A stretch of 64,000 nucleotides of DNA, taken from NCBI RefSeq assembly GCF_019175285.1, contig NC_056530.1:8583283-8647282 (forward strand), in the 5' to 3' direction. Both the position numbers and the translations under genes were made by a program. Each line of letters opens with the position of its first letter. Positions within the stretch are counted from its first letter, which is position 1. This DNA is from Sceloporus undulatus. Taxonomy: Eukaryota > Chordata > Lepidosauria > Squamata > Phrynosomatidae. Of the stretch, positions 44,715 through 55,245 are shown in pieces. The notes beneath the pieces are model-generated. The model worked only from the letters and a program-made list of their open reading frames with translations. It did no database searches and was not told the DNA's origin.

Positions 44715-45741
44715 CAACCTGACAATACCATAGGAGTGCCAATATATAGGAATATAAATGGTAAAGAGTTGGATGGCCATTTACACATCCAAAGCAGAGA
44801 ACTTTGGGATTCAAGATTAGTATAAAATTTCTATATGCTGATTTATATGTATCAATGCAAACCTGGAAATGTCCTATAATTTAAATGAAAATATAATGTA
44901 ATATTTGGGACTTGTGTATCACTATGATAAGAAAGAGGGGAAAGAGGGGTGTAATTCTTGGCAAATTGTGTTATCATTTTAGTGTGCAAAATTCAGATGT
45001 GGTACTTTTTGTGCTGAGAATATAATTTTATGCACAGGAAACAGCATTTTTGAAGTGGAAAATAATATTTCTGTTCCAAAATGTTATTTCCTATGCAGAA
45101 TATGTTTTTTCCCAGTGCAGAAAGTGGTACAGCTGGGGACTTATTCTGGGCAAACGTCACACATAGATTTCCTGCACACAAAAAAGCCTTATGCAAATGT
45201 TGTGCAGAGTAAGTCCTAGATAGCAACAGCGCATCAGTCCAAGATCCTCCTCATCAGCATTTCCTGACACATTGTTTAACCACTTTTTTGAATATTTCTT
45301 AATATTCTTTCTGTACATACCAGTGGATTAGGTGAAGGGGCTGATAGACAGCTTCAGGAACCCTTGCACTTTCTTCTTATGCTTCTTTAAATTATAAGAA
45401 ATTATTTAAACCAGTTTTGGGATGATTAATACTTTCAAAAAGAGGACTGTCCAATGTACAATAGGAGGCACAGGAACCTTGCTTGAAAGTCTGTCTCCCT
45501 GTCCAGCCGTGGGTTGTCCTATCCATACTGGTGTCTGGATTATGCTCATTCATTGATGCGTGGTTCAATCAAACATAGCTAAAAGACAACGCTACAATCA
45601 AAACATCTCGACTTTGATGCTTGCCTCTATAACATGTGGTCCTAGGCAAAGTTTCTCTGCCTCAGCTGTTCCTCCTCCTGGTCATAGGAGGGAAATATGA
45701 TATGCGCCTAATTCACAGGACTATTGTAAAAATGAAAAGAA
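44715..45741. other. Intergenic DNA, nothing recognised
   Basis: About 1 kb with no gene or named repeat, ending at a 100-N gap. Confidence 0.5.
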
Positions 45742-45841
45742 NNNNNNNNNNNNNNNNNNNNNNNNNNNNNNNNNNNNNNNNNNNNNNNNNNNNNNNNNNN
45801 NNNNNNNNNNNNNNNNNNNNNNNNNNNNNNNNNNNNNNNNN
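45742..45841. other. Assembly gap, 100 N
   Basis: Exactly 100 N, just before the GC-rich FOXO6 upstream region. Confidence 0.99.
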
Positions 45842-46199
45842 CCCCCCCCCCAAAGACTTTGCCTCCATATTGCCATTACATGCAGTGATCCCTGGAATTA
45901 CGATTTAGGAATGAGTACAGAACACCTGCTTCAGGGGCATGAGAGGAGGAGGAGGTCAATGTGAGGGAGGGACCCATGGGCTTCTGCGCTGGGTGACTGT
46001 GATGCCACTGATGCCAGGTGCCTGAGCACTACTCCTTGGAGTAAGTCCCCCTGAGATCCCTGGAGCAGGGCTTCTGAGTACAGGCAAAGAGGGGCTGTCC
46101 TTTTTGGGGTCCAGGGGGACCAGGCGCCCCCCTTTTCCAGGACACGTGTCCTACATTTCAGCCTCCTTTCCAGGAGGAATTCCAAAACGTCCTCCACTT

Positions 46200-46680
46200 C
46201 GATGCTGCGACCAGAGCGAAGCGCTGCCTCTGAGAGACTGAGGCTGCAGGAGAGAGAACCTGGGAGGAGGGAAACACTCGGGAGTGACGTCAAGGGCGAG
46301 TGGGCGTGGCCACGGCTCAGTGGGCGGGGGGAACGCTCGCCGACGTCACGAACGGGAAAAGCTCTAGGCGGGGACTTGCAGCCCAGCTCCGTTGCCCTGG
46401 GTTACCGGCGGGTAAATCAAGAAGAGGCGACGTCACTGAGGGAGGTTCCCTTGGTCAGCTGAAGACAGCCCCGCCCCTTTTTAGAACGCCGGCTGTTCTC
46501 GGGCCAATCAGGGCGGAGGAAGCCGGGCCCTGTGCCGCGTTCCTTCCAATCAGGAGGCGGCATTTGGGTCAGGTCAGTGTAACAGCAGGAGGAGGGCGCG
46601 CCCTCGCAGGGGAAGGAGGCAGGGCTGGGGTTTCCCCAGGTCCCCTCGAGAAGAGGCAGCAGGCAGCATCCCACGCGACC
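46200..46680 (+). promoter_or_regulatory. GC-rich upstream block with CRE, GC-box and CCAAT sites (candidate promoter)
   Basis: This CpG-rich block lies 2.2-2.7 kb before the FOXO6 start codon. Sites seen are a full CRE TGACGTCA at 46285-46292; CGACGTCA at 46341-46348 and at 46428-46435; GC boxes GGGCGGGG (46322-46329), CCCCGCCCC (near 46470) and GGGCGG (46511-46516); and CCAAT boxes at 46504-46508 and 46546-46550, each followed within a few bases by a G-rich box. No TATA box is evident. The layout is that of a TATA-less, CREB-responsive promoter. It may drive FOXO6 from a distal first exon or belong to an unseen transcript on either strand. Function is inferred. Confidence 0.55.
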
Positions 46681-46689
46681 CTGGGCAAG

Positions 46690-46985
46690 GATGATAATAA
46701 AGACAATGTATCCTAATGAATAGCATATTATAATAAATGGAATAAATTACATTATGCTCATTAATAGAAATATATCATGTATTACGATAATAAATAAATA
46801 TTATACTGTATAATTTATTATAATAAATGAATAAATTATTTATTACATCATATATAATGTTATATATAAAGTATAATACATCTAATAAATGATGATGATG
46901 ATGATGACATTTGTTTATTTATTTATATGATGTATATCCCGCTCTTTCGCCAGAATTGGGGCTCAGTGCGACTTCCCAACAACGT
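46690..46985 (-). repeat. AT-rich low complexity, (GAT)n and reversed L2-type 3' end
   Basis: Repeated AATAAAT/TATAAT text is followed by (GAT)n at about 46891-46905 and TTTATTTATATGATGTATAT with CCCGCTCTTTCGCC, a reversed L2-type terminus. It separates the two GC-rich blocks upstream of FOXO6. Confidence 0.6.
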
Positions 46986-47379
46986 CCAAAGAGCAATGAA
47001 AGACCTGGACCAGAGGGGCTTTAAAAATGAACGTCAATGGCCCCAGTACAGTAGTGTTAAGATGGCTATTTCCTCAGCTCTTCTCCTGTTGAGACCGGAG
47101 TCGAGGGGAAAGAGAGGAGGAGGAGGAGGGCGCGGGGCAGCTGCTGAGGAAGGCCAGCGCCGGAGGGAAGCCCGAGCCGGGAGAAGCCAGCCAAGAAGAG
47201 GGCCCCAGGAAGGGGTCTCCTATAGGTCTCTATCGAAGGGGTTGCCAAGGGCCTTGGATGGAGAGAAAGGCGGGAATGAATCAACCCACACAGTCCCAGT
47301 GGCGCTGGGCGCGAAGAAGACGGGCGCGTGTGGGGTGTGAGGGAGAGTGGTGTGTGTGTCTCCCTCAGAAGGAGGCCCC

Positions 47380-47542
47380 GCTCAAGGCGAGGATGGCATC
47401 CTGGGAACTGGCGTTTCTTGCGGGGTCTCTAAGGCGGCTCTGGACACCAAACGCCAGTCCCCAGAATGCCATCCTCGCCTTGAGCCAGGAAGAGTTGTAA
47501 AGCGGTGCCAAAGCGGGTTATCCCTCCAGTGTGGACGCAGCC
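47380..47542 (+). mobile_element. Fold-back MITE copy in FOXO6 upstream region, left-truncated
   Basis: GCTCAAGGCGAGGATGGCAT pairs with ATGCCATCCTCGCCTTGAGC. The right arm continues AAAGCGGTGCCAAAGCGGGT and ends CCAGTGTGGACGCAGCC, parallel to the copy in intron 1 (49600-49809). The outer left arm is missing. Confidence 0.7.
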
Positions 47543-48075
47543 TTGTGCTTTGAGTCGTTGTGAAGTGCCCCCTCCAGAAGAACGCGAGAGGCCTCCCCCC
47601 AAACAGCCCCGCTCTTCTCCTCTTCCCTCAAGTCTTGCCAACTCCGGAGCGCGGCTTCGTTGGGCTTGAACGGGGCTTCCGCCCTCCAGAAAGGCCGCCG
47701 CCGGCTCCTTTCCTCCTCCTGCCTTCCGGCTGGTTTCCCTGGCGGCGAGAGGGCCAAGGGGCCCCAGACGCCCTCCCTCCCTCGCGGCCCCGGTCCTCCT
47801 CCTCCTGGAGGCCTTTCCCGCCTTTCGGCCGCCGCTGTCCTCCTTAGCTTCTGGGGCTCCTGGGTGCTTCGGCCGCAGCGCCCGGCCTGGCAGCCCCAAG
47901 AGAGAGGCTCCCGCCGCCGGGAAGACGGGCCTTGAGGGCCCCCGCTGCTGGGCTGGGCTGCAAGGGCCGAGTCCCCGCCTCCCCTCCTCCGGTGCCACCG
48001 GCTCCCTCCCTCCGGCCTCTGTCCGCGCCAGGAGGCCCCCGCGGCTCCCCTCTCCTCCTGCTCCTGCTGAGCATC

Positions 48076-48246
48076 ATGTCGCCCTGCTGCCGCCGGCCGG
48101 GTCTCCGGAGAGAGGCGGCGCCCGCTTGGGGCGGCAGGAGCGCAGCAGCAGCAGCTGGAAGAGGAGAAGGCAAAGGGAGGCGGGAGGGAGGCGGGGAGCT
48201 AGAAGCGGAGGGCCAGCAGCAGCAGCAGCAGGAAGGCGGCGGCTAG
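48076..48246 (+). promoter_or_regulatory. Possible upstream ORF 1 of FOXO6 (56 codons)
   Basis: ATG at 48076 opens a 56-codon frame (MSPCCRRPGLRREAAP..., ending QQQQQQEGGG) that stops at 48246, well before the FOXO6 start. It matters only if the transcript begins upstream of 48076. The composition is low complexity and no family is recognised. Confidence 0.3.
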
Positions 48247-48722
48247 AGCCCCAGCCCAGGCGCCCAGCAGCAGGTGCCGGGGAGGGAGGCAGAGAGGCAG
48301 GGAGGGAGGCGCCTTACCTGCCCAGCCCTGCCCTGCCCTGCCAGGTGGGCGCGACCAGAGGAGGCCGGCCGCCGCGCCAGCCCCGCGCCTCCCTCTCCGC
48401 CTCCTCCTCCTTCTCCGGGCCCCTCAGCGCCGGATCCCCGCCGCGCCTCCTCCGCGCTCCCTCCTCCTCCTCCTCCCGGAGCCTGGGCTCGGCCGCCGCT
48501 TCCTTCTCGGTCTGGCGGGGAGCCTGAGGCGCTGAATTGGCTGCCGGCCTCGCTGGCCCGGATCGCTCTCCTCCGGCGGCGCATCTGTTGCTCTCCTCTC
48601 GGCGGAGAAGCCGCATCCTCGGCGGCGGCGGCGGCGGCACACCTTCCTCCCGAAAGCCGAGGCGGCGTCTCCGCCTCCCGCCCCTCGCCCTCCTCCCTCC
48701 CTCGGCGACCCACTTCGCTGCG

Positions 48723-48770
48723 ATGCCTCCTCCTCCTCCTCCGCCGCCGCCGTGGAGCGTGGCTTGGTGA
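48723..48770 (+). promoter_or_regulatory. Possible upstream ORF 2 of FOXO6 (15 codons, polyproline)
   Basis: ATG at 48723 encodes [15 protein letters not shown] and stops at 48768-48770, 154 bases before the FOXO6 ATG. Nine consecutive prolines can slow ribosomes, so a translational effect is conceivable. The context is GCG-ATG-C, only partly favourable (G at -3, C at +4). Confidence 0.4.
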
Positions 48771-48924
48771 AGCGCCGGCTGCCGAGCCCTCCTGGCCTGG
48801 GGAGCTTCCCCCGGGAGCCGCTGCCTTCCTGGGAGGGAGCCGGGGAAGGCAGCCGAGAGGGAAGCGGGGGAAGGGAGCGCGAGGAGGAGGAGGAGGAGGA
48901 GGCGGCGGGGGGAGGAGGGGGACC

Positions 48925-49392
48925 ATGGGGGAGAAGCTGCAGGTGCATCAGGTTGACATCGACCCGGATTTCCAGCCCCAGAGCCGGCCGCGCTCCTGCA
49001 CCTGGCCGCTGCCTCAGCCGGACTTCCCCGGCGAGGAGGATGAGGGAGCGGCGGCCGGAGGCGGCGTCGGGGCTGCCCAGTTGCCCTTGGTCGGCGGAGG
49101 CGAGGGCGCCGAGAACGCCGGAGCAACGGCGGTGGCGGCGGAGCGCGGGAAAGGCGTGGGGCAGTCGGCGTCGGCGTCTGGGTCGCTGGGGGCCGAGGTG
49201 GGTCAGCTGCGGAAGGCCAAGAGCTCCCGGCGCAACGCCTGGGGCAACCTCTCCTACGCCGACCTGATCACCAAAGCCATCGAGAGCTCCCCCGAGAAGA
49301 GACTCACCCTCTCGCAGATCTACGACTGGATGGTCCGCTACGTGCCCTACTTCAAGGATAAGGGCGACAGCAACAGCTCCGCCGGATGGAAG
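48925..49392 (+). CDS. FOXO6: FOXO6 exon 1 (forkhead box O6), residues 1-156, continues beyond the window
   Basis: FOXO6 is a nuclear forkhead transcription factor regulated by insulin/AKT signalling. The start [16 protein letters not shown] and the block [15 protein letters not shown] match FOXO6 better than FOXO1, 3 or 4, which lack the KLxxHQVD start. [20 protein letters not shown] before the DNA-binding domain is also FOXO6-like. RPRSCT (residues 21-26) is the N-terminal AKT site, Thr26 being the phosphoacceptor. Residues 34-95 are an acidic then Gly/Ala-rich linker. The forkhead domain starts near residue 102 ([20 protein letters not shown]), through [17 protein letters not shown], and stops after SSAGWK. 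There AAG|GTACCC forms a phase-0 donor at 49393, the conserved FOXO exon 1/2 junction. The start has a strong context (ACCATGG). The frame stays open upstream to about 48274 but has no earlier ATG. The recognition helix (NSIRHNLS), nuclear localisation signal and transactivation region belong to exon 2, which is outside the window. Confidence 0.97.
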
Positions 49393-49599
49393 GTACCCGG
49401 ACTCCCCTCTCCCTCCCTCCCCTCTCCCTCTCTCTTGGCCCCCCTGCGCTCCGGGGCAGAGAACTTGTTGCCCGGAGAGAGGCGTCGGCGGCGTCGGGAA
49501 GCAGAGTTGGGGCCTCCGGGGCAGCTCCCTCCGGCTCTTGAGGACAGAGCTCCCTTCAGCTGCGCCGGAGGAGAGGAGAGAGAAACAAGGGACTCTGGA

Positions 49600-49809
49600 G
49601 GCAGCATCCACACTGGAGAAATAGCCCGCTTTGGCCCCGCTTTACCTGGTTGTTGGCTCAAGGCTATGGAATCCTGGGAGTTGGAGTTTGTTGTCCAGAG
49701 CCGCTTTGGGCCCAAAATACACTCCAACTCCCAGAACTCCATAGGCTTGAGCCAGACAACGAGGTAAAGCGGGGCCAAAGCGGGTTATTTCTCCAGTGCG
49801 GATGCAGCC
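49600..49809. mobile_element. Fold-back MITE in FOXO6 intron 1
   Basis: The left end GGCAGCATCCACACTGGAGA and CCGCTTTGGCCCCGCTTTAC are mirrored by GTAAAGCGGGGCCAAAGCGG and CTCCAGTGCGGATGCAGCC. The centre carries GGAATCCTGGGAGTTGGAGT and its complement. It is about 210 bp, nearly a full palindrome, with no clear target duplication and no coding capacity. The same family is found at 47380, and an AT-richer end piece at 15443. Confidence 0.8.
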
Positions 49810-50130
49810 AGAGTTTCCTCAGAAAGCCGTTGTCTCTGCTTCCAGGGGAGGAGAGGCCAGTTCCCTTGGCTTTGCGGGGGGGGGGGGGGGAGCCTGGAGG
49901 TGCCTTGCGTTGCCTTCCTTGCGCCCGGGGCTCCTGGGCCCTTCCTTGACCGGCGGGGTAAGGGAAGGGTCAGGCAGAGGGGGAATGCGGCAGGGCTCCT
50001 CCTGCAGGACTGGATCGGGACCCTGGTTCCAGTGGGGCTCCTTGGAGCAGCCCCATTGGCAGGACAGGGGCAGGGCAGGGCTTGCTGCCAGCCAAAGGGA
50101 GAGCGGGGCTGGCCAAGGTTTGGTAAGGGC

Positions 50131-50217
50131 CCTTCTCCTCCTCCTCCTCCTCCTCCTCCTCCTCCTTCTCCTTCTCTTCTTCTTCTTCCCTTCTTCTTCT
50201 TCTTCTCCTTCTCCTGG
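50131..50217. repeat. Polypyrimidine (CTC/CTT)n tract
   Basis: About 85 bases of almost pure C/T in CTC and CTT triplets, part of FOXO6 intron 1. Long pyrimidine mirror tracts can form triplex DNA. Confidence 0.9.
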
Positions 50218-50250
50218 GATGCAAGAGGAATGACTGGGGTCCCAAAGAGA

Positions 50251-50297
50251 AGTTGAGAGAGCCTCCCTCCCTTCTGCAAGGGAGCTCGAACTTGGGC
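50251..50297 (+). repeat. 47-base block repeated at 52913-52959
   Basis: The bases from AGTTGAGAGAGCCTCC to GAACTTGGGC are identical at 50251-50297 and 52913-52959. The first copy ends at a 25-N gap; the second runs straight into the right arm of the inverted repeat. Confidence 0.95.
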
Positions 50298-50322
50298 NNN
50301 NNNNNNNNNNNNNNNNNNNNNN
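50298..50322. other. Assembly gap, 25 N
   Basis: Exactly 25 N, at the left edge of the inverted duplication. Confidence 0.99.
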
Positions 50323-50381
50323 TTACAACTTCCCCACTTTAAGCTGCAGCAGTTCAGGTTGTTCTTATCCTACCAGTAACC

Positions 50382-50543
50382 CAGGGACGCAGCCAAGGGA
50401 GGGGGAGGTTTCTTGGGGTCCGGACCCCCCCCTTCCAAAGAAAAATGAATGGTGCATGCTGCTGCGCCGCCGCGCCAAGCCCCATTATAATGGTGGCACT
50501 TAGCTGGACCCCCCCCCCTTCCTAAAATCCTGGCACGTCCCTG
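50382..50543 (+). mobile_element. hAT-like short element, complete (left arm copy)
   Basis: CAGGGACGCAGCCAAGG at the start and TCCTGGCACGTCCCTG at the end are inverted repeats. AGTAACC flanks both sides (50375-50381 and 50544-50550), a 7-base match fitting an 8-bp hAT duplication. 162 bp, no coding capacity. Confidence 0.82.
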
Positions 50544-50791
50544 AGTAACCGCAGAATTGATATATAACTGGACCTTTTTTTGATCTGACAACAAGAAAGT
50601 CAGGTTTCTGGAAAAAAAGGTTTAATTGTAATTTGCCACACTGTCATGTTTTGTCTCACAATCAGAGGGGAAAGGAGAGGAGAATATTATGAAATCACTA
50701 CACAAAATGGACCTGCAAAAGACCACAGGTCTGCCATAGATCCCTTGAGAACAACGGGGCAGGTTAGGTGGGGAAATGCTCGCTTTACGTT

Positions 50792-51022
50792 TTGTTGTTG
50801 CGTGCCTTCGGGTGTTTCCGACTTATGGCAACCCGAAGGCAAACCTATACATGGGGTTTTCTTGGCAAGATTGTTCAGAGGAGGTTTGCCATTGCCTTCC
50901 GCTGAGGCTGAGAGCGTGTGACTTCTTGCCCAAGGCCCTCCGGGGGATTTCATGGCTGAGCTGGGCAAAAGGCTGGTCTAAGAGTCTTGGTTAAACCTCA
51001 AAACCACTAGGCCAGCTGCTTC
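50792..51022 (-). repeat. Sauria-type SINE (left arm copy)
   Basis: TTGTTGTTGCGTGCCTTCGG, CGACTTATGGCAACCCGAAG, GTTTTCTTGGCAAGATTG and GAGGAGGTTTGCCATTGCCT show a minus-strand Sauria SINE. Its mirror is at 54755-54992. Confidence 0.88.
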
Positions 51023-52773
51023 CTCCACACTAAAACCCAACGCAAAACTGCCATCAAATGTAAAGGGAACTTCTAAAGCACATGTTAACGGAAGCACCGT
51101 TGGAACTCAGTCCATGCAGCGCTACAGACAGAAGATCGCTCTAGGTTCAGCTGCGTTCATGTAGGACAAGGCTCACTGAAGTGAAGAAACCTGCACAACA
51201 CAAACGCTCTGTGGCAACAGACGACGAGGCGCTTGGGTCCAGAGTGGGAGAAGGATATTTGGCATTTAAATTCCACTTGACTTCCATTTGAGGAGAAGAT
51301 GAATAAACAAGACGCCGATGTAGGGACCTCCTTGTGGCTTCCTAGAGAGATCTGGCCATCCTCCTGAGAGCAGAAGACTGACCCATGGATGATAAACGAA
51401 AGACAGCTCTCTCAACCTGAGACCACACAGACCAAGACAGATGGACGGATCTGGTGAAATAGACCCTTATTTTAACCCAGCAGAACTTCTCTTATGACTG
51501 TCCGGCCTCTTAAGGTCCTCAAGCATTGAAACACAAGAATCCAAACCTCTCTCTTTAGCGATGGACAAGGAACCAAAACGCAGATAAGGAAGTGCAAAGG
51601 GCAAATATGGACTGGGGGAATACCACACGAAGGCGATCGGGGGTTTATCACGGGGGAAATGTTGCATTTTGTGAAATGACTTCACATGACGGAACAAACC
51701 CACCATTGCAATGGTCACAAAGAAGCATTCATGCGTCTTTTTACCTTTGGGGTTCCAGGAAATGCATTTCCAATATCACTTTATTTGTACAATTGTTTGT
51801 AATCACTTGCCGTTTCACCTTATTTGTGGATGCTTTAAATGCGCTTTAATCTCCTTTAATGCTGAAATTAGCGCAGTGTGATGAACTCTCCAGGAGTCAG
51901 CAATGCTCCTGAGACTGTCCTGAAAGATGAGACAGACTGGGCTCATGAACCGTACCTGAGTCAAGACGGTCTTTATTATGCATGGATGGATGGCAAATGA
52001 GATCAAGTAGCACTGGCACACTTTTAACCTGACACCTTTGGGTTCCCCTTTTCCAAATGACTACTGAATTGGCAAAGTGGACAAGCGGCAGCACTCTTCC
52101 AAGTGCCCATGTTTGTGCCAGGCAGGGGCTTGAGCTGGGTGCCACTCAACTGGACCCAAGAAGGGACCCCCCCCCCTCCATACTCCCACTCTTTATAAAT
52201 GCAGGGGGGGCAACATATCTACAACAAAATGACTATAAAAGGGAAACTGAGAACTGGTGACAGAAGCATTTCAGAATCCAGAGGCAACAGCTAGTAGCGC
52301 CAAATCCAGGGAGGCATGTGCCTTCCTCCATCTGTGTGTGAAATTCAACCTTTTGTCTGCCGCCATGCCCACCCCGGTGCACGAGGGTCACTCACCATGT
52401 TGGCCAGCTCACATGGGAAGGGAAGCGCTTTCAAACCGTGCCCTCCCCAGAGAACAAAGCCTCAAAGAGCATAGCCTTCTTCAAAGAGATGCACGCACTT
52501 TGGCCAACGACTGGCCATGCAACCCAAGAGCAGAAGAGACCAGAAGAGACAGAAGGAAGAGAGATTGGGAGGGAGGGAGGAGAGAGGCCTATCCAGTCTT
52601 CTTGGGGCTCCAGGAGCAGCCAGCTCTGAATCTAGGGAGCACCAGAGGCCTTGCAGAGTTTGCCACTCACCCAGGAAGGGGGAGGGGTCTGGGGACACTT
52701 CCAGCCTGTTTTCAACATTGCAGAGGGAAACTGGCCCCACTCCTCCATCGGAGCATCTTCTCCCCAGGGGCCC

Positions 52774-52955
52774 CGAAATGACTAGCCTCAATATTCTTAC
52801 TCATTGATAGAGAATTATTCAGAATTTCTCCTCTCCAGATTGTAATAGAAATGTTCGAAATTGCCATTTTTCTCCTAATTTTCGAATTTTGGAGAATATT
52901 CTTTACATCCCTAGTTGAGAGAGCCTCCCTCCCTTCTGCAAGGGAGCTCGAACTT
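52774..52955. other. 182-bp spacer at the centre of the inverted duplication
   Basis: Mostly AT-rich text (GTTCGAAATTGCCA; ATTTTCGAATTTTGGAG) not found elsewhere in the window, then the 47-base block that repeats 50251-50297. Confidence 0.85.
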
Positions 52956-54754
52956 GGGCCCCTGGGGAGAAGATGCCTCCGATGGAGGAGTGGGGCCAGT
53001 TTCCCTCTGCAATGTTGAAAACAGGCTGGAAGTGTCCCCCGACCCCCCCCCCCCTTCCTGGGTGAGTGGCAAACTCTGCCAGGCCTCTGGTGCTCCCTAG
53101 ATCTCAGAGCATGGCTGCTCCTGGAGCCCCAAGAAGACTGGATAGGCCTCTCTCTCTCCCTCCCTCCCAATCTCTCTTCCTTCTGTCTCTTTCTGGTCTC
53201 TCTTGCCTTGGGTGGCATGGCCAGTCGTTGGCAAAGTTGGCGCTGCATCTCTTTGAAGAAGGCTATGCCTCTTTGAGGCTTTGTTCTCTGGGGAGGGCAC
53301 GGTTTGAAAGCGCTTCCCTTTCCCATGTGAGCTGGCCAACATGTGTGAGTGACCCTTGTGGCACCGGGGTGGGCATGGCGGCAAGACAAAAGGTTGAATT
53401 TCACACACAGATGGAGGAAGGCACATGCCTCCCTGGATTTGGCGCTACTAGCTGTTGCCTCTGGATTCTGAAATGCTTCTGTCACCAGTTCTCAGTTTCC
53501 CTTTTATAGTCATTTTGTGTAGAATATGTTGCCCCCCACCCTGCATTTATAAAGAGTGGGAGTATGGAGGGGGGGGGGGCTCCTTCTTGGGTCCAGTTGA
53601 GTGGCACCCAGCTCAAGCCCTGCCTGGCACAAACATGGGCACTTGGAAGAGTGCTGCCGCTTGTCCACATCTTGCAATATCAGTAGTCACTTTGGAAAAG
53701 GGGAACCCAAAGGTGTCAGGTTAAAAGTGTGCCAGTGCTACTTGATCTCATTTGCCATCCATCCATGCCATAATAAAGACCGTCTTGACTCAGGTACGGT
53801 TCATGAGCCCAGTCTGTCTCATCTTTCAGGACAGTCTCATGAGCATTGCTGACTCCTGGAGAGTTCATCACACTGTGCTAATTTCAGCATTAAAGAGAGA
53901 TTAAAGCGCATTTAAAGCATCCCACAAATAGGGTGAAAAACGGCAAGTGATTACAAGCAATTGTACAAATAAAGTGATATTGGAAATGCATTTTCCTGGA
54001 ACCCCAAAGGTAAAAAGACGCACATGAATGCTTCTTTGTGACCATTGCAATGGTGGGTTTTGTTCAGCGTCATGTGAAGTCATTTCACAAAATTGCAACA
54101 TTTCCCCAGTGATAAACCCCCGATCGCCTTCGTGTGGTAATTCCCCCAGATCCATATTTGCCCTTTGCACTTCCTTATCTGCGTTTTGGTTCCTTGTCCA
54201 TCGCTAAAGAGAGAGGTTTGGATTCTTGTGTTTCAATGCTTGAGGACCTTAAGAGGCATGGACAGTCATAAGAGAAGTTCTGCTGGGTTAAAATAAGGGT
54301 CTATTTCACCAGATCCGTCCATCTGTCTTGGTCTTGTCTGTGGTCTCAGGTTGAGAAGAGCTGTCTTTCGTTATATCATCCATGGGTCAGTATTCTGCTC
54401 CTCACGGAGGATGGCCAGATCCCTCTAGGAAGCCAACAAGGAGGCTCTACATCGACGTCTTTGTTTTATTCATCTTTCTCTCAAATGGAAGTCAAAGTGG
54501 AATTTAAATGCAAAATATCCTTCTCCCACTCTTGGACCCAAGCGCCTCGTCGTCTGTTGCCACAAGAGCGTTTGTGTTGTGCAGGTTTCCTTCACTTCAG
54601 TGAGCCTTGTCCTACATGAACACAGCTGAACATAAGAGCATCTTCTGTCTGTAGCGCTGCATGGACTGAGTTCCCAAGGCTGCTTCCGTTAACATTGGCT
54701 TTAGAAGTTCCCATTTACATTTGATGGCAGTTTTGCGTTGGGTTATTAGTGTGG

Positions 54755-54992
54755 AAGCAGCTGGGCCGAGTGGTTTGAGTGTTTAACCAAGACTCTATAG
54801 ACCAGGCTTTGATGCCCAGCTCAGCCATGAAATCCCCCGGAGGGCCTTGGGCAAGAAGTCACACGCTCTCAGCCTCAGCGGAAGGCAATGGCAAACCTCC
54901 TCTGAACAAATCTTGCCAAGAAAACCCCCATGATAGGTTTGCCTTCGGGTTGCCATAAGTCGGAAACACACTGAAGGCACGCAACAACAAAA
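54755..54992 (+). repeat. Sauria-type SINE (right arm copy)
   Basis: From CAGCTGGGCCGAGTGGTTTG through CCATGAAATCCCCC and AAACCTCCTCTGAACAAATC to ACTGAAGGCACGCAACAACA: tRNA-like head, body and BovB-like tail in order. Confidence 0.88.
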
Positions 54993-55245
54993 CGATAAAG
55001 CGAGCATTATCCCCACCTAACCTGCCCCGTGTTTCAAAGGGAATCTATGGCAGACCTGTGGATCTTTGGCATGGTCCGAATTTTGTGATAGTGATTTCAA
55101 TAATCTCCTCTCCTCTTCCCCCTGAATCTGTGAGACAAAACATGACAGTGTGGCAAATTACAATTAAACCTTTTTTTCCAGAAACCTGACTTTCTTGTTG
55201 TCAGATCAAAAAAGAGTCCAGTTATATATCAGTTCTGCGGTTACT

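Larger units (their letters stand above)
47080..50250 (+). promoter_or_regulatory. FOXO6: FOXO6 CpG island
   Basis: Roughly 3 kb of very GC-rich, CpG-dense DNA surrounds FOXO6 exon 1, with runs of GGC/CCG/GAG triplets and many GC boxes. It includes the probable 5' leader, exon 1 and the start of intron 1. The density of stop-free frames on both strands here (up to several hundred codons) is an effect of base composition. The exact transcription start is not visible; a TATA box is absent. Confidence 0.8.
50324..52773 (+). repeat. Left arm of a 5.1-kb inverted duplication
   Basis: This 2.45-kb arm is the reverse complement of 52956-55470 from end to end: ACAACTTCCCCACTTTAAGC at 50325 pairs with the end at 55470, and CTCCCCAGGGGCCC at 52773 with the start at 52956. 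Differences are mostly single-base gaps, more often a base missing in this arm. Inside are a hAT-like element, a Sauria SINE and otherwise unrecognised DNA; no gene. Confidence 0.95.

Noticed and set aside
46391-46406. Possible RFX X-box (GTTGCCCTGGGTTACC)
   Set aside because: The two halves are direct (GTTGCC/GTTACC), not inverted as an X-box requires.
48243-49767. Frames of 227 to 497 codons on both strands over the CpG island
   Set aside because: GC-rich DNA has few stops. Only 48925-49392 shows a conserved protein; the 497-codon frame begins at a GTG and reads through the splice donor.
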